DNA of 64,000 bases, taken from assembly GCF_000002425.4 (NCBI RefSeq), contig NC_037253.1:9587310-9651309 (forward strand), given 5' to 3'. This DNA is from Physcomitrium patens. Its lineage: Eukaryota; Streptophyta; Bryopsida; Funariales; Funariaceae. A program made the position numbers and the translations under genes. The notes beneath the pieces were generated by a model. That model was not told the DNA's origin. It searched no databases and saw only the letters and a program-made list of their open reading frames with translations. Positions 47,433-60,931 of the stretch are shown piece by piece; position 1 is the first letter of the stretch; each line of letters opens with the position of its first letter.

Positions 47433-50032
47433 GCGATTGTAGATAAGATTGATTAATTTGAAGAAAAGGATATTATTAAGTATTTAAGATACTATATAAA
47501 AGAAATGGAGTTGAAGCATGTTCCAAAAAGAGAGATGGTTCAATTATTTGAATTAACTATTGCACTAGAAATAAGAAATCATATAAGGTCTATTATAAGA
47601 TATTCTATATGTTCATAGAAAAAATTATCTCAAGCATTGAAGTATTAGTTTTTCCTGAAAGATTGTGATGGAGTTACAAAGAAATTATTTTTTGAATCGA
47701 TTGAAAAGCCAAAAAAAGATCTTTTAGTAATAAAATTATTAAAAAAATTTGAAAAGAAAATTCTTCTCTATCAAAGAAAGAAAGGTAATTATTAGAGCTG
47801 AGTAAAGTGGAGTTCTTTTGTCTAGTGGCTAATGGAGAGTAGTAAGAAAAGTTAAAAATCTTACTTGAAGTTAAAGAAGAAGATGAAGGATTGACAACAA
47901 ATTAGAAAGAAGTGGAAGAGGCAGTAGGGTTGTTGGCAAAAAAAAAAAAAAAGAGAAAAGATAGGATGGATATTCAAAGACTATTACAAGCATCTAAGGT
48001 AAAAATATCTACTACCTATCCAACATCTTTGATTCAACCTTTAATGGCTACATCAAAGAAAGAAGAAATGAACATCAATGAAATCATATGAGAGATGAGA
48101 GATTTGCAAATAAAATTTGTAAAACTTAAAGAGAAGGGCCAATCATCAAGAGTATTAACAAGACAAAGATTAGAACGAATGGAAGTTGTAGTACATAGTT
48201 GCATGTGGTATAAGAATACAGATCATTCAAGAAGAGAATATGAGGATTTTATAGAGGTACTACATAAAAGAATTTTTTAAATTTAAAGATAGAATGATTC
48301 ACGTAAAAGAAAGTAAAAAAAAAATAGAAACAAATTTTGATAAAGGAAGAATGGAAGTGTTTGTAGAAGATGCTTATAAAGTGCATACAATCTCAAGTAA
48401 TGAATCATCAATATATTGGATGGAAGCAAATCTTAGTAAATATTTAAGTATAAATCTTGAGTTTCCAGAGGAATCTAGTACTTTGTAGACAAGTGCAATG
48501 CGTTTTGTTGAAAGGTGAAAATTTATTAGAAATAATTTAAAATGTGTTGGTAATAACATTTGACAAATTATTAGATGGGATGATCCAATAGATGGATTAT
48601 CCAAGCATGCTCATATTGCAAAGAGTTAATATTAAGCATTAATAGAAGTAAAATGAAAGAGAGATAAAAATAATGAAGGGCCTTCAAAAAGAACTACAAG
48701 GAGAGAAAAAATATGACAATAAAAGAATCCTATATATGAAGAGATAATAGAGAATATTTCTACAAAGAAAGAAAAATTAAAAAAAATAAATAAAGGCTCT
48801 TGCTTATAAATTACAATCAGATATTGAAGTTGCTATAGATTTTAAGAAGATGTTGGAAGAATGGATTTTAAGTAGAAAAGTTGAATTCACAATTGGTGAA
48901 CTTTTAGAAATTCCAAAGTGTGAGTTTTATGAAGTTATTATTGATACAAGAAAGAAAGAAACAATAATATATAGGAGACACTATGACATCAATGTACAAG
49001 GAACAAGAGCAATAGAAAGCAATGAAGATGAAAAAGATGAAATGTAAAATTTTGGAGATATCTTGCAAGTAAGATTTACAAAAAAAGAAAATGTCATTCA
49101 AGCTTCTTGTCATTATTTTAAAAATCATTGGGCAAGGGCTACTATAGAAATTTTGATAAAATTGAGAGATTTAGAAGAATTAATTATGATATTGATTGAT
49201 CATGGTTTTAAAATCAATTTTATGTTAAAAAAATTATATAAAAAAGGAAAATAGCCTATTGATATTGAACATGGATGGATGATAAGAGCAACAAATAATT
49301 TAAAAGAAGATTTGTATGGAGCTTGTCCAAATATTAAGGTGAGTATAAGAGATGTTATTTATTAATAAAATTTCTTTGTGCAAGACATGTCTACATATCC
49401 TATTATATTGAAACAACCATATATTATTGCCACACAAATGGAAAAAAAATAATGGATGATAGTTCAATCTATATAAGAATAAAAAACCAAGATGCGATAA
49501 AATCAATTCAATTTTTAACTATTTGTAGTGATCATGAGTGTTTGTAGTGATCATGAGAGAAAAGCCATTATCAAATGAGAAATTTGAAGACCTTGAGGGT
49601 TTTTACCACACACTATTATGAGGTGAAATTGTAATGAGTTAGAGAGAGAAATGCTCCTACTTAGTTTCGAAGAAGAGATTATCTACTAGACTTATTAGGA
49701 TGATAGAAGATTTTATATTATCTTTTAAGACTATTGATAAGATAAAAAAGATGGAAAAATGTTATATTAAAAATATTGACCAAAACTTGAAAGAAAATGA
49801 AAAATTGGTTAAAAATAATTTTTTTTAAAGAGCATTTGAAGAAGTAGGTTTTATAAATACCATTAGAGAATTAAATTATTTATTACAATATAGATTATAA
49901 AGAAAAAATAGAGTTATTCATGTATGTTCTAAAGAATTTTATGATAAAATTTAAGGATTTATAGAAACTTTAAGTCAACAAGAGGTATGTATTGAAACTA
50001 AGTATAAATTAATCACAAAAAAGATCAAACTA

Positions 50033-52990
50033 GTGGCTTTGCTATTACCATCAGATTGTGAAGTAATGATAAGTAGAGCATTCATAAAACCAAATTTAAG
50101 GGATCCAAAGAAGATAGGATATAAATTTATGGATGCTACATTAGATGGATTAAATGTTGAATGTAATGGATTTTTGACAAAATATGAAGAAAAATATTTT
50201 AAGGATATGCTTTCACGTCATGGAAAGGCTTTTGTATTTGAGTATGTTGATTCAAGTATTTTAGTATCCATGGTTATTTTTACTATTCTTCATGAATCAT
50301 AGAATTTGTGATGAATTCCAGTATCAAGAGCATATTTATCAAAGTTAGTAGATTTATTCAATAAAAAGATAAAAATAAGAATTTTAGAACCATCTATGGC
50401 ATCTTATTCTAATCAATGGTTTACAATACCAAAGAAAAATGGAACAATAAGATTTATATAAGACATACAATTGTGAATAAAGTGACTATTAGAAATATGG
50501 ATTTAAGTCCAATTGTAGATGAATTTGTAGAAGAATTTTCTAAAAAAAAAATCTATTCAATAGATGATCTTTATTTAGGATATAATCAATTTTAATTGAT
50601 AATATAAAGTAGAGATTTGACAACTATGAAGATATTAAGGATTGGTCAGAATGTGTAAATTATTATAAGTAGCTACAAATTTTATAGCACATATGATGAA
50701 TGGAATGTATAAGATATTAAGAGATTTTATTTCAAGAATAATAATACCTTTCTTAGATGATGTACTAATCAAAGGATATGAAGAAGAAAGAAAAGATGAG
50801 ACTTTGGATTCAAAAGGATGTAAGAAGTTTGGGGTAGATCATATTGATGATTGTGAGAAGTTTTTAAAAAAGTTAGAAGAAGTTCATTTAACCTTATCGG
50901 TGGCAAAATCAATGTTTGGAGTAAAAACAATTTTGGTGGTAGGATACATGTATGGGTCATATGGACCTAAGCCAAATATGAAAAAGATTGATATTATTAA
51001 AAAGATGAAAAAATGTAAAAATACAATGGAAGTGAGAAGATTTTTAAGAGCACGTATTTTCTATCATATATGGATACCTCATTTTACACATATAGCAAAT
51101 CCATTGTATGAATTGTTAAAAAAGAATAAAAAATTTCAATAGGAATAAAAACAAAAAAAGGTGTAGAAAAATTGAAATGACTTCTTTCTTCACTTCCAAC
51201 TTTGAAGAAAGTAAATTATGAAGTTGGAAGGCTAGTGGTATTAATAATTCATGTAAACCCAATTAGAATAGGTTGGACAGTTGGACAAGATGATGAATAA
51301 GGGAATAGATATGTAGTAAGATTTAGAATAAAGGTTTTGAATATTACACAAAGGGCATATGTGGAAATCAAAAGAGAATTATGGGATGTAGTAATAGCTA
51401 TGAAAAATAAAAAAGAGTACTTTATTGAGACATCAATAGTTATAGAAATAAATTATCCAACTTTATTAGGTATGATAACAAGTTATTCAAGTTTTAATAT
51501 TGCTATATTAAGATGGATAGCATATATCAAATCTATGAATTCAAAATTTAAACACATTAAAAGGAAAGAAAATTTGGTCACAGATATGTTATCAAGAACA
51601 AAGCATTATGATGAAGAAGAGATGATTGATTTGGAAGATGATGTGGCTACAAAATTTTATACTAATGTATTATCAAAGAAAGAAGATGTAGATTTGAATA
51701 TACTATTAAAAATATTTTTAAGAGATTTACATGAAGATGAATGAAAAGATATTGGAGAGTATTTAAGTACATTAAAGCATCAAGAAGGTTTGGCAGATCA
51801 AGAATTTAAGAAAATCCATAAGAAAAGCTATGGATATTTTTTACATGATGGATATTTATGCAAGTATCCAAAAAAGAGAGGAGAAGTACTAAAAAAGGTG
51901 ATATATGATTTAGAAGCTCAACAAAAGATTATTAAAGAATTTTATAAAATTTTATGGGCACGACATCGAGGTATTTGAATAACATTTACTAAGTTGAGAG
52001 AAAAATATTGGTAGAAGGATATGTACAAAGATATAGCAAATTTTGTAGGATCTTGTAAAACTTATCAAATTTATTCAAATATTTGGCATTGAGATAGGTT
52101 ATACCCAACATATCCTTTGGCTTTACATTATAAGTGGATGGTGAATTTAGTGGCAATGCCTATAGAACTTGAAAAAATGAAGTATTTGGTACTTGCATAA
52201 GAAGATTTATCAAATATGATTGAAGGACGAGCATTAAGAACAAAGAACTTTGAAAGTATATGCCAATTTCTATTAGAAGATGCTATTTGTTGTTATAGTT
52301 GTATTGAAAAAATTACAATAGATAGGAGTGAATTAGATGCAAAAGAAGCACAATTTTTTTTGATAGAATAGGAATTAAAATTTCTTTAACAACAATATAT
52401 AATCCAGAAAGTAATGATAAAAGTGAGCATGGATATTCACCTATTATTAAGGCATTAGTAAAGGCATGCAATGGCAAAGCTCATGAATGGCCTAGACTAC
52501 TACTATTTGTATTATGGATAGATTGTACAACTCATAGTTTAGTAACAGGTTATATGCCTTATGAATTAATAAATAGACAAAAATCATTAATGCCAATAGA
52601 AGATGTAATACCTACATGGGATATATTGCCTTGGAAGAATGATCTCAACAGAGAAGAACTTTTAGCATTATAGATTTAACAATTAGAAAGAAGACCTAAT
52701 GATATTAAAGGTGCAATAGAAAGATTGAAAGAAGTAAGGAAAAAGAATAAAGAAAGATTTGATAAAAAACATCGACTATGACCTAAGCGAATTAAAGATG
52801 GTAATTGGATGTTAATTTATGATAGTAGCTTGGACAATCAATATAGTACAACAAAAAAGTTTGGAAAGAGATGGTTTGGACCTTATATTGTTAAAAAGGC
52901 ATACAACAATGGAACATACTTATTACAAGAACTTGATGGTACAAAATTGAAGATACCTATAGCAAACAAATGAATTAAGTTATTTAAACA
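50033..52990 (+). pseudogene. pol region of element A: RT, RNase H, integrase (fossil)
   Basis: Read in order: a pre-RT segment (NPKKIGYKFMDATLDGLNVE-like, 50033-50302), RT with ISRIIIPFLDDVLIKGYEEE (50693-51142), RNase H with LNITQRAYVEIKRELWDVVIAM (quoted as ITQRAYVEIKRELWDVV, 51337-51500), integrase zinc-binding and core parts (51790-52700), and the GPY/F module. Gene order places it in Ty3/Metaviridae. Broken in many places. Confidence 0.75.
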
Positions 52991-55095
52991 AAGAAATGAA
53001 GATATTTGTTTTGATGAAGAATAAATCTAATATAAGATATTGAGATGGGAGTAGAGGAGCAAATTGAAGATCAAGAATTTGAACAAGATGAAGAGCGTTC
53101 TACATTAACATGTTGAAGAATCATTGCCACATGCCGGAGGCTACATAAATTCAAGGAAGGTGGATGTTGTGATGTAATACGATTAATATATGAAAGAATA
53201 TAGAAATTATTATATTATAAAAGATCTTAGTTTAAAATATTATAAAAAATTATCTTAAAAATATAGATAATAGTCAAAAAGATAGTAAAACTAAAAAATA
53301 TTTATATTACCTTTTATAAAATAGACTTCTATTTAGTTGAGAGTGCTAGCCCTAATTTCATTGCATAAATCCCAAGTTGCTAATACAAATCCTAACTTTC
53401 AACAACAATTTCTAAGTCTCACCAAATCCTAAAAAATCAGCCTTATGTCTTTGAAACAAGCTCCAACATAGCTCTCAAATTTTAATCTCCAATCTTCAAA
53501 ATAAAAACCTATTTTGCCTAAGGCAGTCATTTTAGTAGCTGGAGGTCTGATTATGACCTTGTCTCATAGATGGTCAACCCTCGAGTATCAAATTAACCTA
53601 TCCTAAGGATTTTTTAATCAAATCCTATCCTCAACTTAATCTTAGTATCAATCTTACTAATTATTTATCTCTTCTAATCTGTTTTTATTAATTTATGGTT
53701 TTTTCAAGGTAATAAAAGAGTTTCTATAGCCTAGAAGATAAAAGTACCAACCAACCTTCAACCTACTAACTATTTAGATACCTTGAATTATTATTGAATC
53801 AAGATAATTAGAAATTAATTAGAAATTTAATTTTGATTATAATTTCATTATATAGTCGTATTATATCACGACACTAGTTATCAACCTGGATTGGAATCAA
53901 ATCATGAGATACAAAATCACACACCTATGGCCACTTTGGGGTTTTTTTGGAGATTGGAGAATAATGTTTGATAGTAGACTTGATAGGATTTTTATGAGCA
54001 TTGGATTTGTGTGATTTGGATCTATAATGACTTTGTAAGAATTTTATAAAGTCAAGATTGTTTCAGACTCGAGATTTTGTGAAATAAAACAGGGTTGTCA
54101 TTTTTAAAAATTTCAAGAGTTTTATAGTAAATATATAAGTAAACTTTTGTCGATTAATGGTTATAGTTATGCTTAATATGTATTGTGAATTTTAGCTTGA
54201 TCTAACAATTGAATTAAAGGTTATTGAGGTTGAAGTGAATTACGATCTTAGAAAATAGAATTTTAGGTCTAACAAGGATTTCTAAGATTTCTTACAATCT
54301 ATTAGTTAGATTGGAGTGAAAGTTGTGTACATGGATAATGTCACAGATATATCATTGAAGAAGATTTGAGAAGATTCTAAAAAATTTTAGAAGGTTCTAA
54401 AAAAATTCTTTTAGATCTTGAAAGGCTCCAAATAGTTCTAGAAGATTTCAAAAGGTTCTAGAAGGTTCTAATAGATTCTAAGAAAGTTCTAGAAGGTCAT
54501 AGGAGATCTTGGATGGTTCTATGATGCTTTAGATGATTTAGGAAGTTGCTGAAGAAGGATCTTAGACTTGCTTTGTTTTCAAGCCTCATGGAAACTTCTC
54601 AAGAAGCTTCTTATCACCTAGTATAAATAAGAATCGAGGCTCAGGGGATCAGTAGTCTCAACAACTCACTTCTTGTGGTCTAGTCAAGACCTTCTTGCTT
54701 TGTATCTAATAATTATTTTGATGTTGAGCTAGCTCTATTTTTTGGTCTTGAATTCTTATCTTGTATACAATCCCTAATATTTTGTCAAGACTACCACAAA
54801 ATAATATTAGAAGCTTGATATTTTTTAACTGAGAATGGATTAAGCCTCTTCTTAGAAATAACATAATATTCTAGAGGTTGCGGATTACCCTCCCTTAGAC
54901 TAATATTATTCTTTTCTTAGTATTCTTTTGGATTTTTTTTAATATCATAGATCAAGTTTTTATTTTTTTTAAAAAAATTTCTATGATAAAAGGTAAAAAA
55001 GTCAATATGAAAAATTCCAAAGTGATCAAATTAGTACTTTTAAAGCATTGAAGATCAAGACAAAGACTTTATCAAAGTAGAATGAAGAACTATAC

Positions 55096-55620
55096 ATGAC
55101 CATACATAATGGTCAAGGAACCGGAGTGTCTCAACCACTACATCAAACAACAATAGAGGTTCCTAATTCTCAAATGACTATATCTGTTTCAATAAATATG
55201 GAAGGTGCATCCACTCAAAGTAATGATTTGATAAAAATAACAACAAAAGAACCAAGGATCAACCTTCCAAAAAAGTTCAATGGCACCTGCTCAAAATTTT
55301 GTGGCTTTATAAACCAAGTATGACTAATCACCTTGCTTCAACCTCAACAATATTCCACTGAAGTATTTTATGTTAGTTTAGTTGGAACCTTGCTCTAAAG
55401 TCAAGCTTTATCTTAGTTTATTCCATCATTTGAAAAGAATTCTCATATATTGTATAATTTTGTAGCAATTTTGGCAGCATTTATAGAAGCATTTGGTGAA
55501 CATGATAAGATTTATTCTACAACAACTAAAATTTGAAGAATTTGATAAAGAACATGTTTTGTATGAATGTATGCCTTAGATTTTTGACAATTAGCATGTG
55601 ATATAAATTGAAGAGAAGAT
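55096..55620 (+). pseudogene. gag part of chromovirus B (fossil)
   Basis: Begins with an ATG-started frame containing TTKEPRINLPKKFNGTCSKF and continues with capsid-like sequence (FVAILAAFIEAFGEHDK). Typical of the Ty3 capsid N-terminal domain. Confidence 0.65.
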
Positions 55621-56869
55621 GCGTTGTTGGGGTAGAGAGAGTTTGCCTCAAAAAAGTGCTGGGCTTCTAGCTGCCATTAAATGCTCAATCAAGTCTAAGA
55701 TATAAAAAGTACTAAGTTTATATATATAATAATTTTTTTTTAGAGCAATTACATCAAAACATAAGCCAAGTACCAAGAAAACATCCAAATATATGATAAA
55801 GTATCTTAAAACCTTATATATCCTTGTGAGAAATGTTTCTCAAACTTCAACAGCTCATATCTCACGATCGGACTGTCCAAACAATCTAAAATTTTATATA
55901 AAGTACTGACATAATTTCCAAAACTACCACAAAAAAATTCAACTGCAAATTCGTTACGAATCTTGAGATATCACCAAAATCCTAATAGTAGCTTTAAACC
56001 CTAGCTTACATACATCTTCATGCTATTTTCTTTATATCTCACAAAATAAGTACTCAAATACCATGAAACTTTGATCTATAGCTTGTTAACTTAATAACTT
56101 ATATTTATAAAACTTTTTAGTCCAAAATTCGTCCAAAAACTCAAGATATAGCTTTAACCATTACTATCAATAAAATGACTTACTTACTGCCTTTGAATTA
56201 CATGTGATGTCTTCAATGCCCTATAACTCTTTCATCTAGATTTGGAATTTATTAAATAATATATGTAAAGTATAGCAAAGAAAGTTTTCTCTCCAATTCT
56301 AATTGCTGATATTTTGTTGCTCTCAGTATGCATATGTTATGCCTCAAAGAGAAGACAATAGGTACAAATTTGACACCTCAACTTTGAATACTTATATCTC
56401 CTTCACAAAAACTCAAAATTACACAAATTCTTCATCCAAATTATATCCAAAATCTTGAACTTGCTAATCCTAGCCTCCAAAGCTAGAATGACCTTGAAAA
56501 AAAACCCTAATTCCTAATAAGGCCTTGGGCAGCCTTCTTGAAGTCCATTGGGCATAGCCTTCGACCAATAGGAATGAAGATCTCCATTCATTGCCTTCAT
56601 CCACCATGCCTTGCTTTCACCCTTTCCAATAAGCTTCCTACTAGTTAAAAATTTCTTCTTTAGGCTGTAATCTCCTCTCAAGGCTTCATACTAACATTTA
56701 GGATCTATAATTTTTTTGAAATGCTATAATTAAAAAAATAAAATTCAAAATAATTTTTTTTTTTAAATCCACTCTCTTTAAATTAATCTATTAACCATTC
56801 TAACACATATCAAGACTTATGAACATATTATATGTTCTAACTAATTTTTACATACTATAAGCATTTACA
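55620..56869. mobile_element. C-family solo-LTR-like copy 1, inside chromovirus B
   Basis: Non-coding block lying between the gag and integrase parts of B. It shares with copies 2 and 3 the marker TTGAAGYCCATTGGGCAT followed by GACCAATAGGAATG (here about 56537-56575) and several TATCTC-containing blocks in the same order. It is a diverged subfamily. The left end is approximate. Confidence 0.55.
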
Positions 56870-57258
56870 GTATGATAATGTCCTTGCAGCTAAACATTTC
56901 GGATTCAATAAGACCTTAGAACTTTTGTCTAGAGACTTTTGGTGGCCTAAAATATCGAAGGACGTTAAGAAATTTGTACTATCATGTCATTCTTGTTCAA
57001 GGTCAAAGAATCCTTGACACCAATGATATAGACTTTTTTAACATATAGACTTTTTTAACCCCTTTCTATTCTAAGACAACCATGGTCATCTATTTTCATG
57101 GATTTTATTACAGATCTTCTACCATCAAGCTCATTTGATACTATCTTTGTAGTTGTTGATTGTTTGACCAAGATGGCATATTTTATACGTTGGAAGAAAT
57201 CGATTATTGGTGAAGAGATGGCAAAACTCTTTATTGACAATGTCTATTGTTACTACAG

Positions 57259-58587
57259 TGTTGTATAGCATGATTTGCAATCTTAGAATACATTAGATAC
57301 TTAGTTGTAGAGAGTTTAGCTTTGACTTATATATAATGTCTTATCTCCCAAAATCCATTTATTTTGTAAAAAAAGCTCAAATTATTACAAAACCCTTCAA
57401 AATATTTTCTTCTCGTAAAAGATATTTTTACCTTGAATTTTAAAAATTCATATCTCTTGATCCAACTATTCAATTATTTTCAAATTTCTATGTAATATAG
57501 ATTCTATTTTTATACTTTATCACAAAATAAATAAACTATAAATCTATAACTAATTTTTTGATATCTTAGAAATCCTAGCACGTGTTCTAAATATTAATCT
57601 ACAAGCACTCAAAAACTATTTTTTTTATATTAAAAAAAATAAAAATTCAAATACCATAAAACTTATGTATAAAGTTTAGTAATATAAAAAATACACATTC
57701 TTAGAAATTTTTGGCCAAAATCTTGTCAAATTGCAAAAGATATAGCTCAAAACACAACTACTAGCAATTCAGGTCACTTACTACTCCTTAGATTCCAAGT
57801 GCTGACTTCAACTTCTAATATCTCCTTTATTCTAGCTTAAAATTCATCAAAAAATATATGTAAAATATAGCTGAAAAAGTTTTCTTTCCAACTTCAATTG
57901 CCAATCCTTAATTGCTTTTTGTACGCATGCGTTATATCCAAAAGAGTGAGAGTAGGTACAAAACCAACACCTTGACTTTGAGCGCCTATATCTCCTTCAT
58001 AAAAACTCCAAATGAATCAGAAAATATACCAAAACTATAGCTAAAAACTTGAAATTACCGACTTTAGCTTTTGATGATCAAATTCTTCCAAAAAACTAAT
58101 CTTAATCTTTAATATGGTCTCAAGTAGCCTCCTTGAAGCCCATTGGTCATGATTTTTGACCAATAGGAATGGAGATTTATATCATCTATCTCCATTCATT
58201 CATATGGATGTTTTAACTACCTTTTTTTCTACCAAAATCCCTCTTCAATCTCTTTTCATATACGATTTATATATTATATGTCTTAAACACCAAATTAAAA
58301 AACCAAAATAAAACTTTAAGGGTCATCAATGTCTAACAAAGGTGACTCTAAATGTATAAAGTAACTACCTATAAAACCAACTTCAAAAGTCACTATCAAA
58401 AGAAAATAAAGTTATACAAATTTTAATAGTAATCCTTTTAAACAACCTCTTTTTAAAATAGTAATTTAACCACATTCTACAACCAATTAAAATCCAATAA
58501 CATGGCTATCATCATATTGCTAAGTAAATTGTACATTAAATATATAAACACATTATTTTCTTATGGTAGCTAAACCACAATACAACA
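57259..58587. mobile_element. C-family solo-LTR-like copy 2, inside the integrase of B
   Basis: Starts TGTTGTATAGCATGATTTG and ends CAATACAACA, so the ends are TGTTGTAT...ATACAACA. No coding capacity. It splits the integrase core of B; the marker TTGAAGCCCATTGG lies near 58132. The length of 1.33 kb and the TG...CA ends suggest a solo LTR. Confidence 0.7.
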
Positions 58588-60179
58588 TTGGCTTATTAGA
58601 TGATATTGTATCAAATCATCAGCCACAATTTGTATCTATGTTTTGGAAGGCACTCTTTAAGATTCTTAAGGTTGACATCAACCTTTCTTTTGCCTTCTAT
58701 CCTCAAATTGATGGTCCAACTGAGTGAATCAATTAAATTCTTGAGCAATATTTGAGATACTTCATCAATTATTAACAAGAAGACTAGACTTCCTATTTGT
58801 CATTGGCAGAGTTTGTAAATAATAATATAATCCATGCATCTATTTAATAAATGCTATTCTATTCAAATTATGATCATCTTCCAAAGTTGGATATGATAGA
58901 GCCTTCATAGTTGACAAATCCAGCAGCAAAGGAGTTTGCTACAAAGATGGCCAAACTTCAAACAACTCTAAAGATTCACTTAGAAATGACTTAACAACAT
59001 TATAAGCTAGTACTAGATGAATTGAAGAATGAATATCCTCCATTTCAAGTTGGTGACAAAGTATGGCTTTTTGAGCACAATATAAAAACCAACAGGCCAT
59101 GTGATAAGTTGGACTACCGTAAGTTGGGACCATTTGTGATTCAAAAACAAATCAATAATGTAACTTATCACTTGGAGTTACATTCATCTATAAAGATTCA
59201 TCTAATTTTTTATTTTTTACTTTTAGAAAGATATAAAGAATTGAATATATTAAGTTGAAGATAATGACCACCTCCTATGGTTGAAATCAATGATCATATT
59301 GAATTTGAAGTAGAAGAGGTATTAAATTTAAGGATAAGACATAGAAGGCTTCAATATCTCGTCTATTGGCATGGATATGATATCAATGATTGCACATAGA
59401 AACCAAATGGAAATCTTGTAAATGTACAAATGAAGGTTCAAAAGTTCCATTAATAACATCCATCTAGACCAAAAGCAGCAAAATGAAGAATAGTAGCTTA
59501 GTAACATGGCTTCATCATGAAGTTTTTTAGTTCTTGGTCTCATACGAAAGGAGAAGAGGCAATTTTTTCAAACGTTTAAGAACAATATAAGTCAGTAGTT
59601 TGAGTTCACAACCATAGCTTATTTATATTCTTTTGGTCTTGTCTATTTTGTGTGATGAATAGTCAAAAAATAGACACCTTCCCAGTCATACCATCTCAAT
59701 CATGTAACTTGCAAAGATGACTCTGAAATGAGAGGTCACATGAACTAAGAAGACATCATAAGATATCTAATAATAGGTCACTAATAATTATATTTGAGAT
59801 AGAATATGCCTATAAAAGACCCTCAAAAGAAGTATTTACAAGAAAATTTCATAACAAAGATACCAAAATTCATAGGATTGTTGAGGAGATCTTTAATCTC
59901 AACAACTTACTTCTTATGGTCTAGGCAATACCTTTTTATCTTGTATCTAGTTATTCTTTTAATATAGAGCTAACTCCATTTTTTGGTCTTCAATCTTTGT
60001 CTTGTATATGGTTTCTAACAAGTAATAGACTTATTTTTCTATATATATATATATATATGAGAATTTTGAGATCAATTGAATAGTACAAAAGAGAAATGTT
60101 AGCATTGAAAGATCAACATTAAAGTTGGAGATGGAGGCCGACCAACATTCAAGCAGATTTTAGGATTTCTCTTTTATTT

Positions 60180-60320
60180 GGTAAATGGATTTAAGATTAA
60201 GGATTTGGTTAGGATTTGGTTAAGATTTGATTTAAGGTTTAGGATTTGATTAGGATTGAATTTAGGATTTAAGATTTATCTAAGATTTGATTTAGAGTTT
60301 AGAATTTATCTAAGATTTGA
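60180..60320. repeat. telomere-like minisatellite in the 3' LTR of A
   Basis: A shorter array of the same GGATTTGGTTAGGATTTGG-type units as in the other A-family LTRs. Confidence 0.8.
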
Positions 60321-60662
60321 TTGAAGTCTATTAGGGTTTTAATTAGGATTAAATTAGAACTTAGTTGATATTTATTTAAGATATATTGTAATTATTTTAA
60401 TATTTTTTAGTGCTTCTTAAGGATTCTTTTAAAGTTTATTGTACATTATCTTTCAACTCTTTTAAGGTTTTTTATTTTTTCTTTTGTAATTTCTTTAAGA
60501 TTTCTTTTGAATCTGATTAAAGGTTATTTAGCATTATTAAGATTTAATTAGAACTTATTTGGTATTCTATTAGAATTAGGATTTTGTTATTGCAATTTCT
60601 ATTTTACCCTCTCCAGCCACGTACTCAATGCACTCTCAAGCAACACTTTATATAATATGACA

Positions 60663-60931
60663 ATGGAATCATCCACAAATATCATATTGGCTATAGTATG
60701 ACCTCATAGTAATCTAAGTCCAACCAGCTTCTTCTATAGATCCTCTAATATGATGTGGAGAACTTCACAAACTAGTATATAGAGATATAGAGCTAGTTGA
60801 TATTCTTGTATGATTGAGTATTGTAGTTTGAAGGCTTTATCATATTCTTTATTCAATGATACAAATCAAATATATTGATATATAACTCTATAATAATTTT
60901 GATCCATTAATCATTGAAATCTATTGTCGAT
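60663..60931 (-). pseudogene. LINE reverse-transcriptase fragment with catalytic VDD
   Basis: On the minus strand: AFKLQYSIIQEYQLALYLYI, then LVCEVLHIILEDL, then ANMIFVDDSI. These correspond to the LINE RT blocks RSIRQGCPLSPYLFIL and the FADD active site. Stops interrupt the frame. It is the middle piece of the split LINE. Confidence 0.85.

Larger units (their letters stand above)
54339..60020 (+). mobile_element. chromovirus B (Ty3-type), fossil, nested in the 3' LTR of A
   Basis: Starts TGTCACAGATAT and ends TTTCTAACA. The end regions align (for example CTCAACAACTCACTTCTTGTGG at 54660 with a close variant at 59910; shared core CTTCTTGTGGTCTAG/CTTCTTATGGTCTAG). Parts recognised: gag (55096-55620, with PRINLPKKFNGTCSKFCGFI), integrase zinc finger (56871-57010, SRDFWWPKISKDVKKF), integrase core (57080-57258 and 58588-58860), the post-core region (59022-59258) and a chromodomain (about 59300-59450, LQYLVYWHGYDINDCT). 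Broken, with more than ten breaks and two C-family insertions. It differs in sequence from the chromovirus at 10.9-17.4 kb. Confidence 0.82.
42501..60662 (+). mobile_element. Ty3-type LTR retrotransposon A, fossil, host of further insertions
   Basis: Long terminal repeats lie at 42501-45403 and, split by an insertion, at 53165-60662. The internal part has the start of gag (45475-45677), more gag (about 47460-49050), protease-like sequence (49063-49254), reverse transcriptase (about 50030-51150), RNase H (51180-51744) and integrase (51780-52700), ending in a GPY/F-type module (RWFGPYIVKKAYNNGTYLL, 52870-52930). No chromodomain was seen. It is inserted in the LINE. ACAAT on both sides may be the target duplication, although the LTR ends are ambiguous by a few bases. 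It is broken, with well over ten breaks, and is old. Confidence 0.85.
53165..60662 (+). repeat. 3' LTR of element A, split by element B
   Basis: The left part is 53165-54338 and the right part 60021-60662. The two parts align end to end with 42501-45403 (apart from its own insertion) and with 45678-47432. The telomere-like repeat lies in the right part at about 60185-60320. Confidence 0.8.
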
